A DNA stretch of 64,000 nucleotides. Origin: Paulinella micropora (lineage: Eukaryota > Cercozoa > Imbricatea > Euglyphida). Of the stretch, positions 1-9,408 are shown piece after piece. The position numbers and the translations under genes are program-made. Under the pieces are notes generated by a model. It ran no database searches and was not told the DNA's origin. It saw only the letters and a list, made by a program, of their open reading frames with translations. The stretch covers positions 1 through 64,000 of the forward strand of contig BJOX01000064.1 of the NCBI GenBank assembly GCA_009731375.1, given 5' to 3'. Positions within the stretch are counted from its first letter, which is position 1. Every line of letters begins with the position of its first letter.

Positions 1-2
1 CA

Positions 3-938
3 AAATGCGAGATCTGCACAGAGCTTGCTGCTGATCATTCTAACGGTTTCAGGACTGAAGTAGAAGCTCAAGAATGGCGTCGCCGTAGCAGGCTTCATCA
101 CAAAATTCACAGGGCGTGCCGTGTTGCCAGCATGCAGCGCAAGAAGGCAGGCAAAGGCACACCAGCAGATTTTGCTGCCACAGTCATATCAGCCGATATG
201 AAACCGCCAGTGAAGATCCCATCTTGCCGCCGCGCCGCGAAAGATTTCAAAGGAAAAATTGTGTTTCGCCTTTGCGTTGGAATCAATACCTGCTACACTA
301 CCGATACGCATTTTATTCTGACGTACCTTGAAGGCGCGGTAGAACACGGCGCGAACAGCAACATTACTATGCTTGCCGCACTTTTACATTGGCAACTTTG
401 GAACCCTCGCACAATGCAAGCGTGGAAATTATATCTTGAGTGGGACGGAGCTGGTGATAACACCGCGTGGGCGATGCTGGGTTTCCTTGGGCTCAATGTC
501 GTTGACAGAGGAATCCGTTTCCAAGTAGAGTCACATCGCAAGCCACCAGGGCACGGGCACGATGGAGATGATCAGGAATTTCGAGTTATGGATATCGGGT
601 GGAAGAGCACCTTCCTGACAACTAACATCGCTCAAGCGTTATTAAAGCTCATTCTTGCATTCAAGAAGCAGCACAAGAAGAGGCATGTGCTGGTTGTTCT
701 CGGATGTAACTACGACTGGATGACTCATTTTAGCCCGTGTATGAACAAGAGTTTCAAAAACTACAACAAACCCTTGGCATATAGAATCACCAAGAAAGAT
801 CCTGACGCTTTGCCGACTGTAGAGATCGCTACTTGGGGAGACGCACAGGATTTTCATGGAGTGCGTGATGATCCCAGAGGAGAACCGATCAATTTGTTTA
901 TCGGACGCCCCGGTAATAATATTATCTATCTTTCTCTT

Positions 939-977
<39 letters not shown>

Positions 978-2104
978 CTCTCTCTCTCTCTCTCTCGTTC
1001 TATCTATCTATCTCTCTCTCTATTTATGACAGCGACCGACATGCCTCCCAAGCTTCCAGTCGGCTACTTCGTCAATCCGCGCCTGAAGAAGGATATTCGT
1101 GCTTTGGCTACTAAATACCTAGGGCCGGATGAGCGAGCACATGTGGAGGAAATGTTAGCAGGTGGAAATTTGACCAGAGTAGAGGTGGATGGAGATTACT
1201 TCGAAGGCGGCCTGCCCGGCCGTCCTGCTCATATGTCCTGTGTCGATGCAAAAGGCAAGGAATGGAGAGCAGAATTTCGATTGATCGACGAGCTACCTGT
1301 AAATTGGATGGAGTTGCCTCAAGAACGACAGGAGAAAATGAACGCACTTACGCGTTTGACCGATGAAGAGCTGCTGTCCTTACCACGCACTTATTTTGTT
1401 AATGAAGGACGTCCTCCAGCTCACCCGAGATGGCGTGGTGCAAGACAGCTTACTAGCGAAGAAAAGCAGGAGCAGGATTTAGCATTTGGAAATGCTTCTG
1501 AGCCTTGGCGGAAAATTCTCACGTTGCTAAGATCGTCAGAGGAAAAAAAGCAATTTGCGTCCAAGCAGATGGTAGTTAGCGAATTGAAATCATGGATGAG
1601 AATGCATGGTGTTGCAACGCAAAACTCCGATCGGAAACAGTTCAAGAAGGCAGAGCTTATTGAACAAGCGTGGAACCATTTCGAACGATGCGACTGTGGG
1701 TTCCCTGAGGAAGAAGAGCTTGGTGCTGCTCAGCCTGCAGAACCAGTGGCAGATTCAGAGGATGACTTATCTGATACTTCATCTTCCAGTTCATCAACTG
1801 ACTCATCGTCTGATCGATCTTCTGGTTCAGAGGAAGAAAAGCATGGTATTAGTTTTCTTCTTCTTCTTCTTCTTCTTCTTCTTCTTCTTCTTCTTCTTCT
1901 TCTTCTTCTTCTTCTTCTTCTTCTTCTTCTTCTTCTTCTTGTTCTTCTCCTCCTTAACATGATGCTATCCATATTGTAGATGATTCAGATCGCTCCGACG
2001 CAAGTTGGAGAATGCGTAACTCAGGAATCCGTTTGCGCGGACGTCGCCGCGCACGTCGTGCTGCGGGTGGACGTGGACGTGGACGTGGACGTGGTCGTAT
2101 GTGA
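3..2104 (+). CDS. DUF7869-type protein, 5'-partial, three exons
   Basis: The reading frame is open from the first bases of the window, so the start lies upstream; the ATG at 132 is internal. The N-terminal part has a C-x-x-C pair (KCEIC) and a basic helix. It is followed by a core with W-K-L-Y-L-E-W-D-G-A-G-D-N (about 415-465) and G-H-G-H-D-G-D-D-Q (about 548-575), which match the L-x-L-D-G/N and GHTHxDxDQ motifs I associate with DUF7869 proteins, a group often linked to transposons. Intron 1 is 913-1032 (GT-AG, 120 bp, CT/TA repeats) and intron 2 is 1846-1979 (GT-AG, CTT repeats). The splice restores a frame ending in an acidic/Ser stretch and an RG-repeat tail, with stop at 2102-2104. Whether this is a host gene or a transposon gene is unclear. 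Family assignment is from motif memory. Confidence 0.6.
913..1032 (+). repeat. Intron made of (CT)n/(TA)n microsatellite
   Basis: GT at 913 and AG at 1031-1032 bound a 120-bp tract of TCTC, TATA and CTAT repeats. Its length is a multiple of three and it has no stop in the coding frame, so it would be read through if not removed. The low-complexity translation shows that it is an intron. Confidence 0.7.
1846..1979 (+). repeat. Intron dominated by (CTT)n microsatellite
   Basis: GT at 1846, about 90 bp of CTT repeats, AG at 1978-1979. Removing it joins a Lys-His codon pair to an Asp/Ser-rich segment and the RG-rich tail. Confidence 0.7.
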
Positions 2105-2664
2105 TTATTTTTTTTGAATGAATTTTTCTGGGTCCGACTTTTTCATAATGGTTTTTGTCTAGGGCAACTGCAACTGTAACGCTTCTTCTAAAAACTGAAA
2201 TTAGAAATTTGTTTAACTCTGATAATGCACCAGAATCTGATGTGAAGCGTCCTCCCTCCGACCCATTCCCCCCCCCCCCCCCCCCCCCCCCCCCCTCTAC
2301 GTACCAGCGTACGTCACAGCGGGCAAACAGAATTTTTTGAAGGTAAAACCATGTCTTAATATAGTAAAATGCTTAATATAAGCAAGAATAAACAGTAAAA
2401 GCAAATTCTGCATGTTCGGCATTGTTATCATCATAGATTCATGGTAGCCGGGACTACGAAAAAGTAGAAAAATTACCGTGTCGGACCGGTTCCTGCCCAC
2501 CTCTGAAGATGAAGTTAAAGTGTATTACAATTAATAAAAACATATTTTAATATTATTTTTATATGTTCTGCAATCAGGGAATTCATTTCCTTTCATTTCC
2601 ACACGTTTTCAAAAAAGTCCATATACTTCATGGAAAATTTCGGAAAAAGGGATACCCCCAAGAT
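2105..2664. other. Unassigned stretch between host gene and viral copy A
   Basis: Apart from the poly-C run I see no gene, RNA or repeat. The last part is AT-rich like the virus. The left viral breakpoint lies near 2640-2670, where similarity to the copy B fibre gene (around 19365) begins. Confidence 0.5.
2268..2294 (+). repeat. Poly-C run of 27 bp
   Basis: An uninterrupted C homopolymer. Its length is unlikely to be exact in any assembly. Confidence 0.9.
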
Positions 2665-3227
2665 TGTCGAATGTTTAGTTATATGGGAGAATAGTGCAAT
2701 ACTGCTTTAATGTCTTTGAAAGCAAGTGATGGACAATTATGGGTATTGTCTAATCCAATGCAATATTCAGACAGGAGAAAAAAGAAGATATAAAGGAATG
2801 CTTAGGCTTAGATTTGATTAATAAGTTAAATCCAGTTTGCTATCGTATGATTGATGACAACAAGAAATGTAGGACTGGCTTAATAGCACAGGAATTAGAA
2901 GAAATACTAACAGAAATGGATATGCTAGATTTTGGCGGTTTTATAAAAGAAACAATTATGGTTCCGTGTCCAAAGCAAAGAAAAGAATGCGAATTGAAAG
3001 GTGTGAGTGTTAATCCAGAAGATGTTAAATGTGTTTATAGTGGTGATGTCGGTTATGGTATAGGTTATTCCGAGTTTATCGCCCCGTTAATTAAGGCCAC
3101 ACAGGAGTTATCGGAAAAGGTAGTTAATTTAGAAAAACAAAATAATAATCTCATGCTTATTATAGAAGATCTATCTAAGCAATTAGCAGAAATACGAGCA
3201 GTCGTTTTTTCAAATGTCAAACAATAA
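2665..3227 (+). pseudogene. C-terminal fragment of S74-type virion fibre, copy A
   Basis: This is the 3' end of the fibre gene seen in full in copy B. It keeps a short piece of the shaft (VIWENS at about 2680), a frameshifted Ser-Asp start of the intramolecular chaperone (SDRRKK, about 2773), then the chaperone body (NPVCYRM, GLIAQELEEIL). The C-terminus is a helical segment (VVNLEKQNNNLMLIIEDLSKQLAEI) like the trimeric coiled coil usual in Peptidase_S74 endings. The chaperone helps fibre trimers fold and then cleaves itself off at the Ser-Asp. At least two frameshifts (about 2695 and 2780) and loss of the 5' half make it a pseudogene. Its last 14 bases overlap the start of the next gene. Confidence 0.75.
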
Positions 3228-3590
3228 TACAACTAGACTTCACAGACCACCACCTATTATGGATATGGATGGCGAACTAACNNNNNNNNNNGGCAGATGG
3301 CGAACTAACACCAGAATTAAAGTCTCGTGTTATCTCCGCGGAACTAAAGAACGAAGAAAAAAAAAATAAAACATGAGCTAGAAGACGAGTGGCGATGTTG
3401 TTGTTTCAAAGAAAGGACAGATGCGAGATTAATCAGATATTCAACCCAAATAGCAATATTGGTTGGTGTTATAATCCTTTGTATTGTTAGATTAAGCGAC
3501 CCGACAATTAGTTGTGCGAATTCTAATACTTATGTCTCTATACTTTCGTTGTGCTTAGGGATAATATGTCCTTCACCGAAGTTGAATTAA
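3214..3590 (+). pseudogene. Small membrane protein, copy A (contains assembly gap)
   Basis: The start codon lies inside the fibre stop region, a 14-bp overlap conserved in copy B. The N-terminus is soluble and Asn/Pro-rich (MSNNNTTRLHRPPP), followed by a charged helix. After a Cys-rich turn come two hydrophobic segments (IAILVGVIILCIV and VSILSLCLGIICP), suggesting a two-pass membrane protein. A gap of ten N at 3282-3291 and a duplicated flank break the frame on paper, so true intactness is unknown. Function is unrecognised. The position right after the fibre recalls lysis or membrane genes of viruses, but that is only a guess. Confidence 0.55.
3282..3291. other. Assembly gap (10 N) with duplicated flanks
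   Basis: The 13 bases ATGGCGAACTAAC before the gap recur just after it. Copy B has this segment once, so the two contig ends probably overlap and the gap is artificial. Confidence 0.85.
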
Positions 3591-3614
3591 AATAATAAAC
3601 TAATTGTTAATATA

Positions 3615-3839
3615 ATGAAGTATTGTCATTCGTGTAAAATCTTCTATCCTCCCATATTTTGTATAGGCAAAAAATGGAAAATATGTACAGAATGTGATTC
3701 GTGTCGCAGAAAAAAGAATGTTGGTAATGAAATATGTGTTCATATGAATAAACAGAAATATTATTTGCTGTGTATGATGTCGGGAAAAAAACCAGAACCG
3801 ATTACTCATTCTGAACCATGGATGGAGTGGTTGGATTAA
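3615..3839 (+). CDS. Small Cys-rich (zinc-finger-like) protein, copy A
   Basis: 74 residues, intact, and matched over its full length by the copy B gene at 21108-21332. Cysteines form C-H-S-C (4-7), C-x-x-C-x-x-C (CTECDSC) and a later C-V-H-M...C set, suggesting one or two zinc sites. It ends in a conserved acidic/aromatic motif (SEPWMEWLD). It is one of the few genes with no lesion in either copy, although the copies differ at many positions, hinting at constraint before integration. Function unknown; possibly a transcription or nucleic-acid-binding factor. Confidence 0.65.
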   Translation: MKYCHSCKIFYPPIFCIGKKWKICTECDSCRRKKNVGNEICVHMNKQKYYLLCMMSGKKPEPITHSEPWMEWLD

Positions 3840-3851
3840 ATATCATTACAT

Positions 3852-4318
3852 TCATATATATGTCATATACCATCTATTATCACCCGCACACATTAAAGGC
3901 AGTGCCTCATCAAAACTACGACACATATTATTTCCTTTATTTATGAAAACACACTTAAACCCAGTATCTACCCCTTGCTTTATACAATAAGCACACGATT
4001 CATTCTTTTTTTCTGAGTATCGCGAGTAAAAGTCGCAGGCAGTCCGCGACATAGCAAATCTAGATAACACGAATAGCAATATTAATAACATTATATATTT
4101 AGCCCGCTTTACCTTCCTCTTAATTATATTATTATAAATCGCATCTCGTTGCTTATCTGATAGCGGTAAGCGGTAAAGGATATTTTGAGGTTTTCTGAAA
4201 ATGTTAGGGTTTCTATTCACTAAGTTCTGAGTGATGCGGATTCGGTCAATTTCCTTTCCTAGCCGTTCTAGTTCCTCCAGTTGCTCCTCGTCTTTGCTTT
4301 TTCCTTTTTATTTTCCAT
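3852..4318 (-). pseudogene. Fused remnant of two minus-strand genes, copy A
   Basis: The N-terminal part matches the 74-residue charged protein at 21878-22102 (RNPNIFRKP, LPLSDKQR). The C-terminal part matches the secreted/anchored Cys-rich protein at 21329-21586 (SRTACDFY, then a Cys pattern). In copy B a third gene of about 260 bp (DUF5754-like) lies between them. In copy A that gene is missing and the flanking genes are joined in frame around 4100, with AT-rich microhomology at the join. One T is missing near 4300 relative to copy B, which shifts the N-terminus. Confidence 0.7.
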
Positions 4319-4340
4319 CCTATATTATAGCAGATAAAAA
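4319..4340. promoter_or_regulatory. Divergent promoter gap, copy A
   Basis: Only 22 bp separate the start of the minus-strand gene (4318) from the start of the large plus-strand gene (4341). The sequence (CTATATTATAGCAGATAAAA) is nearly identical at 22103-22124 in copy B and contains a TATATTATA core, so promoter elements must overlap both start regions. Confidence 0.5.
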
Positions 4341-7300
4341 ATGTGGTTTGAAGAAAAAAATGGATTAATTATTACAATCAAGCCAGAGGAGAACATAAGG
4401 GTCAGTCCAAAGAATTTATTACGGCAAAGGCCAATAAATTAAAGAGGGCAGATAGAATATTGGATGCTCTAACTTACGAAGAAACAGGCGATGATCCAAC
4501 GATAGAAAAATTAAGGGACAAGATTAAAACATTGAACCAGAATTTAGTATCAAAAAAATACTACAATATGAATTTGAATCAATTAAAGGAGCATCTCAGA
4601 GATGAAATGGACATTGAAGAATTTGAAACAAAATATGGTAGTGCTTCCATAGAAGAACAAGTAAATAGACTTGCCATTGAAGCAAGTGGTATTGATAGGT
4701 GGAATATTGAGTTTATGAATAGAGATATTGAACAAATGAATAGAGATATAGAGCAATTAACAAGCCGTTGGAAGAAGAAAAAATAACACTTGTTAAACTT
4801 ACTCGTAAGGGGATAACACATTTATTGGAAAAAGGCAGAAATGAAATAAAAGCAGCAGCGAAGAGAGAAAACAAACAATCGCAGGCACGGGACTTAAAAG
4901 AATGGGAACAAAACAGATTAGAATATGAACAGAAAAACCCAGAGAATGCTTTGATTGAAGCAAAGATAGGAGAGGAACACAAAACACTTATGCCAAGATT
5001 AACAGGTAATCAGAGAGATACGACAAGACTTGTATATGCCATCATTAAAAGTATTCAAGATATAATTATGAGTCCTAGATTAAGTAGAATACTGGATACC
5101 GCTACAAGGCTTGGTCGTTATAGTGTGAGCAGATTGGTATGGAATCGCTTATTAACTATTACTGCTAATCATCCTCAAATCCGTGCTATGACTGTCGCGG
5201 TGATGGGACGATCAAGTGCGGAGTCTTTCAGAAGGGCATTAGAAGCATTAGCAAGAAACGAAGCACCAGCAGAGTTACCTCCACCTAACCCTCGTTTAAT
5301 TGCGGTGGGACAACAAAGAATGGGTGATTGTGTATTTTGGGATATGTTAAGAAGAGTAGGCATACAAGCATCAACATTGTTCGCATGGAATACATTTAAA
5401 GGAAGTGTTGAAACTGCGGCCGCGGTTGCTTTTTGGGAATTTCTAAAGCACACATATAACATATGGACTGCTCAACCAGATGCCGTTATTAAATTGGAAG
5501 AAGATCGATTTCACACTACTGGAAGTAATTATAATGGCCCCACCACACGAGTAGAAAGTCGTCTCCAATTAGAAGATAGAACTCGCGGTAAGTTTCCTTA
5601 CATTTTACCAGCAGACACTTTGGATTTGATTGCTTTTGAACATGATCTATTGTATGCTACTGGTGATAAAATGTCCAAAACTTCGCCGACCAACGATACT
5701 TTGAAAGAATTACTAATATAACAGAGTATTTAACAAGTAATGGATTGGCGAGTGAAGAAGTTGCTAAAACTATTTCTGACAATTACAATTCAATGCTTTC
5801 AAAAGCAGATATATCTAAAATGGCATTACAAGCACAGGGACGTGCTCGTAGTGGAGTGTCATACTTAGATGCGATGAAATTCTGGAAAACTATCAAAACC
5901 ACTCCTCCAGATGCGAAATACGATGCTTTTATATACAATGTAGATCAAACATTAAATTCTATGATTGGGGCTATGAATAATGTGGGCGGTTTTGATAAAG
6001 ACACTAACTTTAAAGTAAATAAAATAGCCGATCCTGCTACATTTAGCAAACAATATGAAAAATTGGTAAATTCGTTTGATCAAATGGTAAAGTCGCAAGA
6101 AAAAGCGGATGGTGTGAAAGGATATTCTCTTATCGCACCAGCAAATGAAACTACGATTAATAATTTTATAGAAAAAATAAATACAATGAATCAAAAAAAT
6201 ACTTCAGCAGATATAGAGAAGGAAATAATTGTTGAGGTTAAGCCCACGCTAAATCAAACAGAAATGGTGGTAGCACATATGGATTCAATCGGACTTGGTA
6301 ATAACTTGGATATACTTCAAGATAAGACATCCCAAGTGAGGCATTTGAAAGGGTTCGTTAATTTGCTGAAAAAGAAAACTGGAAAGAAAATATCTTTGAC
6401 ATTGTCAGATTATGACAATCCTATTAGTGGATGGGAAAAGGCTATAAGGCAAGTATTAAACAAAGGAGTTAGTAAGTCAGATATAGCAGAGGTAGATGAT
6501 GTATTAGATAAGAGAATTTATGAAGAAGTGAGGGGTAAATTGACACCAGAACAAGAGAAGCAATTAGAAGATTTAGAAATAAAAGATTCAAATGTGCCAA
6601 TAACTCAACCATCGACACTACAAACTATGCCACCACAACCAACACCAGCACCACAAACCATGCCACCACAAACTCAACCACCAGCACCACAACCAACACC
6701 TGAACCCAAACCAATACCAGCACCACAGACAACAGCCTTTGTAGAGGAACCTGTTCAACCGCCACAGAATGATTAAAAGAAGACCCAGATAATGCAACAA
6801 CTAATGCCCAAATGGTTGATAGTATGAGAAGCATTGACCAATTGGTTGATAAGATTATGGGAAAATCTCCAGCCGATGAAAGAGAAGATTTAATGGCACT
6901 TATTCGTTTTCTAATGCCAAGCGACCAAAATGGTGGAATTGGCACTTCGCAAACAAACCCACTTATTAAAGGCAACGAACAAAGACGCGATCGTGTGCTA
7001 GCAACTAAGAATGATTTTGAATCACTAGACAACACACTTTATGGCAACACAAATAATCACTTTATGTTGAATAAATACAGTCATCCAGAATAGAATAAAA
7101 GAAAAAAGAGAGTTTCCAAAAATGAAACGAAAACTAACTAGAAACTTCTCAGCGGAAATCCCGCGACAAGTTCAAACTCGCCCAGAAAGAAAAGATTTTA
7201 AACTGCTTGTCAATCCTCCAAGTAATTATGCTTTTGGTAGTCCTTACTCTCCTTATTTCTATAATTATGCTTCACCACCCCAACCATTTGGTGCCGAATA

Positions 7301-7343
7301 GGATAATTATAGATATAATCCAAACTATTTTCAAAACCCATAA
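4341..7343 (+). pseudogene. Large virion protein with phospholipase A2-like motif, copy A
   Basis: About 1000 codons in the ancestral frame. Order: a long charged, coiled-coil-like N-terminal third (4341-5000); a hydrophobic/helical middle; a block with Y-N-G-P (about 5531) and E-H-D-L-L-Y (about 5638), resembling the calcium loop and catalytic His-Asp of the phospholipase A2 domain in parvovirus VP1; a helical region; a Pro/Gln/Thr-rich linker (6600-6760); and a tail rich in Tyr/Asn/Pro. Such domains help non-enveloped virions breach membranes. Breaks: early frameshift near 4365, shifts near 4780, 5670, 6774 and 7080, and an in-frame TAG at about 7300. It is followed 11 bp later by the ATPase gene. 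Confidence 0.65.
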
Positions 7344-7354
7344 TATAATGAGAC

Positions 7355-8269
7355 ATGCCTAAATCTATACATAAAGGATTAATAGCAAACAAGTTGCCAC
7401 GAAAAACACTTTTGAAGCAGAATCTGGAGAAAACTAACATAGAAAAAGCGCACGAGGAATTTACTATTGACAGGCCAGTAATAACAGAGTTAGATAGCAA
7501 AAAACCGCCCAAATTTAACAATGACTTGGAAATACAACCAATTAAAACACAAAGAGATAGCGTTGAATTGCTTCCTATTCAAAAGGAAGGAATATTGCCA
7601 GCAATGGGGACTATGGTTATATGTGCAAGTACTGGTGCAGGAAAATCAGTTATGATTTGTAATCTACACGCCAAAAAGAACACGTTGAAAGGTTTTTATG
7701 ATAGAATAGTCGTCTTTTGCTTAAGTCCGTGCCCTATTTTAGAAGACACTCTCAAGTTAAAAAAAGAAGACATAATCAAAGAAGATAGACCTGAGTTAAT
7801 GAGAGAAATATTAACCAAACAAAAGGAACTGATTAAAACTAAAGGTTTTAAGAAAGCACCAAAAATACTATTGTTATTGGATGATATCGCACAGAGTAAA
7901 ACTTTTCTCAAATCAGAAGTGCTTACTGAGTTGTTTTTCGCTTCAACACATGCTAAAGTGTCAGTCTGGGTAGCAACTCAGAGTTATACACAATTTCCAC
8001 GAAGAATAAGAATTAATTGCCATTGGATGATTATTTTTAATGGAGTGAGGAGAAGCGAACTTGACAGACTGCAGATGAATATGACAGATGAATATGAAAG
8101 CCCTTTTCTCACTAAAAAAGAATTTTACAATATGGTTAAATATGCTACGGCAGAACCTTATTCATTCCTAGCAATTAACAACACTGCTAGTGATAGAACA
8201 ACCCAGTTTAGAAAGAATTTCTCTACTATATTGCGATTACATAAGGATAGAGATATGACAAACTTGTAA
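7355..8269 (+). CDS. A32-like genome-packaging ATPase, copy A
   Basis: 304 residues, uninterrupted. Walker A is ASTGAGKS at residues 91-98. Walker B is ILLLLDD at 171-177, and a downstream sensor-like ATQS lies near 210. This layout is that of FtsK/HerA-family packaging ATPases of PLVs, virophages and nucleocytoplasmic viruses, which drive DNA into the capsid. The first 75 residues are basic and poorly conserved. It sits between the phospholipase-like gene and a Pro-rich gene in both copies. This is the best preserved large viral gene in the window. Confidence 0.85.
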   Translation: MPKSIHKGLIANKLPRKTLLKQNLEKTNIEKAHEEFTIDRPVITELDSKKPPKFNNDLEIQPIKTQRDSVELLPIQKEGILPAMGTMVICASTGAGKSVMICNLHAKKNTLKGFYDRIVVFCLSPCPILEDTLKLKKEDIIKEDRPELMREILTKQKELIKTKGFKKAPKILLLLDDIAQSKTFLKSEVLTELFFASTHAKVSVWVATQSYTQFPRRIRINCHWMIIFNGVRRSELDRLQMNMTDEYESPFLTKKEFYNMVKYATAEPYSFLAINNTASDRTTQFRKNFSTILRLHKDRDMTNL

Positions 8270-8310
8270 AAAATTAAATTAAATGGTTTTTTTTCGCCAT
8301 AATGTATGAC

Positions 8311-8904
8311 ATGACGGAATCAACTAAATTATACAAAACTTGCTATCATCAGGCAATCGCACTGTGGCATAAACAAAATGCACAAGGAAAATTCGTAACG
8401 ATTCGTAAGGGAACGCCCGAATACTTAGCAGTAAGGAAGATAGAAGAGGATATTAAGAGTGGTAAGATTAAGTGTCAATTAAAGCCAAAAGTAAGCAAAG
8501 TAAGTAAGAAAAATGAACAACCTATTGCCAGCGGGCAACCAGACCAAGTGCCAGACGAAGCATTGAAAAGAAAGGCGCCAGACATAGCATCGGCGAATAA
8601 TTCGTCTCCCGAACCAAATGCAAAACCTGTTGAAATGTCTCCAGCACCTAAGGTTGAACAATCCCTACCAAAATCTGTTAATCCCACTCCTGTTGCTGTG
8701 CCAAAACAAACTACCACAACACCAGCAAGTAAAATAGAAGCAATAGAAGATGCTTCTAAGGAAACTCCGTCACCAACTAAGGAAGTTGCGCAAACTAATG
8801 ATGTTGATGTAAATCAAGCCATAGCGGATTTAAAGAAAATGAAAGAGGAAAGAATTACACACAAGAATTTACAAATTATGAAAAAAATAATTAATGGTAA
8901 TTGA
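8311..8904 (+). CDS. Pro/Ser-rich protein of unknown function, copy A
   Basis: The start at 8311 matches the copy B start; an upstream in-frame ATG at 8302 is not conserved. The N-terminal 60 residues form a conserved small domain (ALWHKQNAQGKF, then SPEYLA/TPEYLA, KIEEDIKSGKI). This is followed by a low-complexity Pro/Ser/Lys linker and a C-terminal amphipathic helix (AIADLKKMKEERI). It looks like a linker or scaffold-type virion protein. No family recognised. It is preceded by an AT-rich stretch with a T8 run. Confidence 0.6.
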   Translation: MTESTKLYKTCYHQAIALWHKQNAQGKFVTIRKGTPEYLAVRKIEEDIKSGKIKCQLKPKVSKVSKKNEQPIASGQPDQVPDEALKRKAPDIASANNSSPEPNAKPVEMSPAPKVEQSLPKSVNPTPVAVPKQTTTTPASKIEAIEDASKETPSPTKEVAQTNDVDVNQAIADLKKMKEERITHKNLQIMKKIINGN

Positions 8905-8925
8905 TAAAATAATTATTATTATATA

Positions 8926-9325
8926 ATGATTAAAAACACACATGCCTCCAATAGATTGTCTAATGAGTTTATTAACAAACTCAACGAAGGAAACCGACCC
9001 GCGAGTGATGGGTTTCAATTGAATCAATTTGAATTGTGGAGTAGTAATGGTGCCCCATTAGTTAATCAACCATTGACCGAATTTGGTGATCTTGTCTCAC
9101 ATGAGAAGAGCACTATTCAAACCACATTAACAGACATTTCTGATAACAAAGAAAATGCGGATGTTGTTGATTTGGACACTGCTGTTTAGCAGTTTGGCTT
9201 ATTTATAGAAAGCGGTTCAAAATGCTGAGGCAAGAGAGTTTCAATTGACTTCGCCAAAAGATGCGAGACTTGACAATATACAAAATTCAGTTGATATGAT
9301 TAGACAATCCGTTTCAAGTGAATAA
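8926..9325 (+). pseudogene. Small protein upstream of major capsid, copy A
   Basis: Ancestral length about 132 residues. The N-terminal half is clean (GFQLNQFELWSS, PLTEFGDLVSHEKS). A frameshift near 9188 produces an early stop, but the remaining frame to TAA at 9323-9325 is recognisable from copy B (EFQLTSP, NIQNSVD), with a further stop in the YLKKAV region. Preceded by TATATAATG. Function unknown; its place directly before the capsid gene in both copies suggests a virion or assembly role. Confidence 0.6.
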
Positions 9326-9408
9326 TTAATTATTTTTAAATTCTATTATTATTTTTTTATTATAGGAACATTGCGAACTTTACTATCCTACAACCACAAC
9401 AACAAAAA
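9326..9408 (+). promoter_or_regulatory. Conserved leader of the major capsid gene, copy A
   Basis: The intergenic segment holds CTATTATTATTTTTTTATTATAGGAACATTGCGA. Almost the same string occurs at 27098-27130 before the copy B capsid gene. Conservation in non-coding sequence between diverged copies suggests a promoter or 5' leader. Confidence 0.5.

Noticed and set aside
132-1979. A single 615-codon gene starting at 132
   Set aside because: The frame is open upstream to the window edge, and two low-complexity stretches inside it have GT-AG borders; the poly-Leu end is an intron.
4341-7343. Endogenous parvovirus
   Set aside because: Only the phospholipase-like motif is shared; ATPase, double jelly-roll-type capsid and primase-helicase neighbours belong to PLVs.
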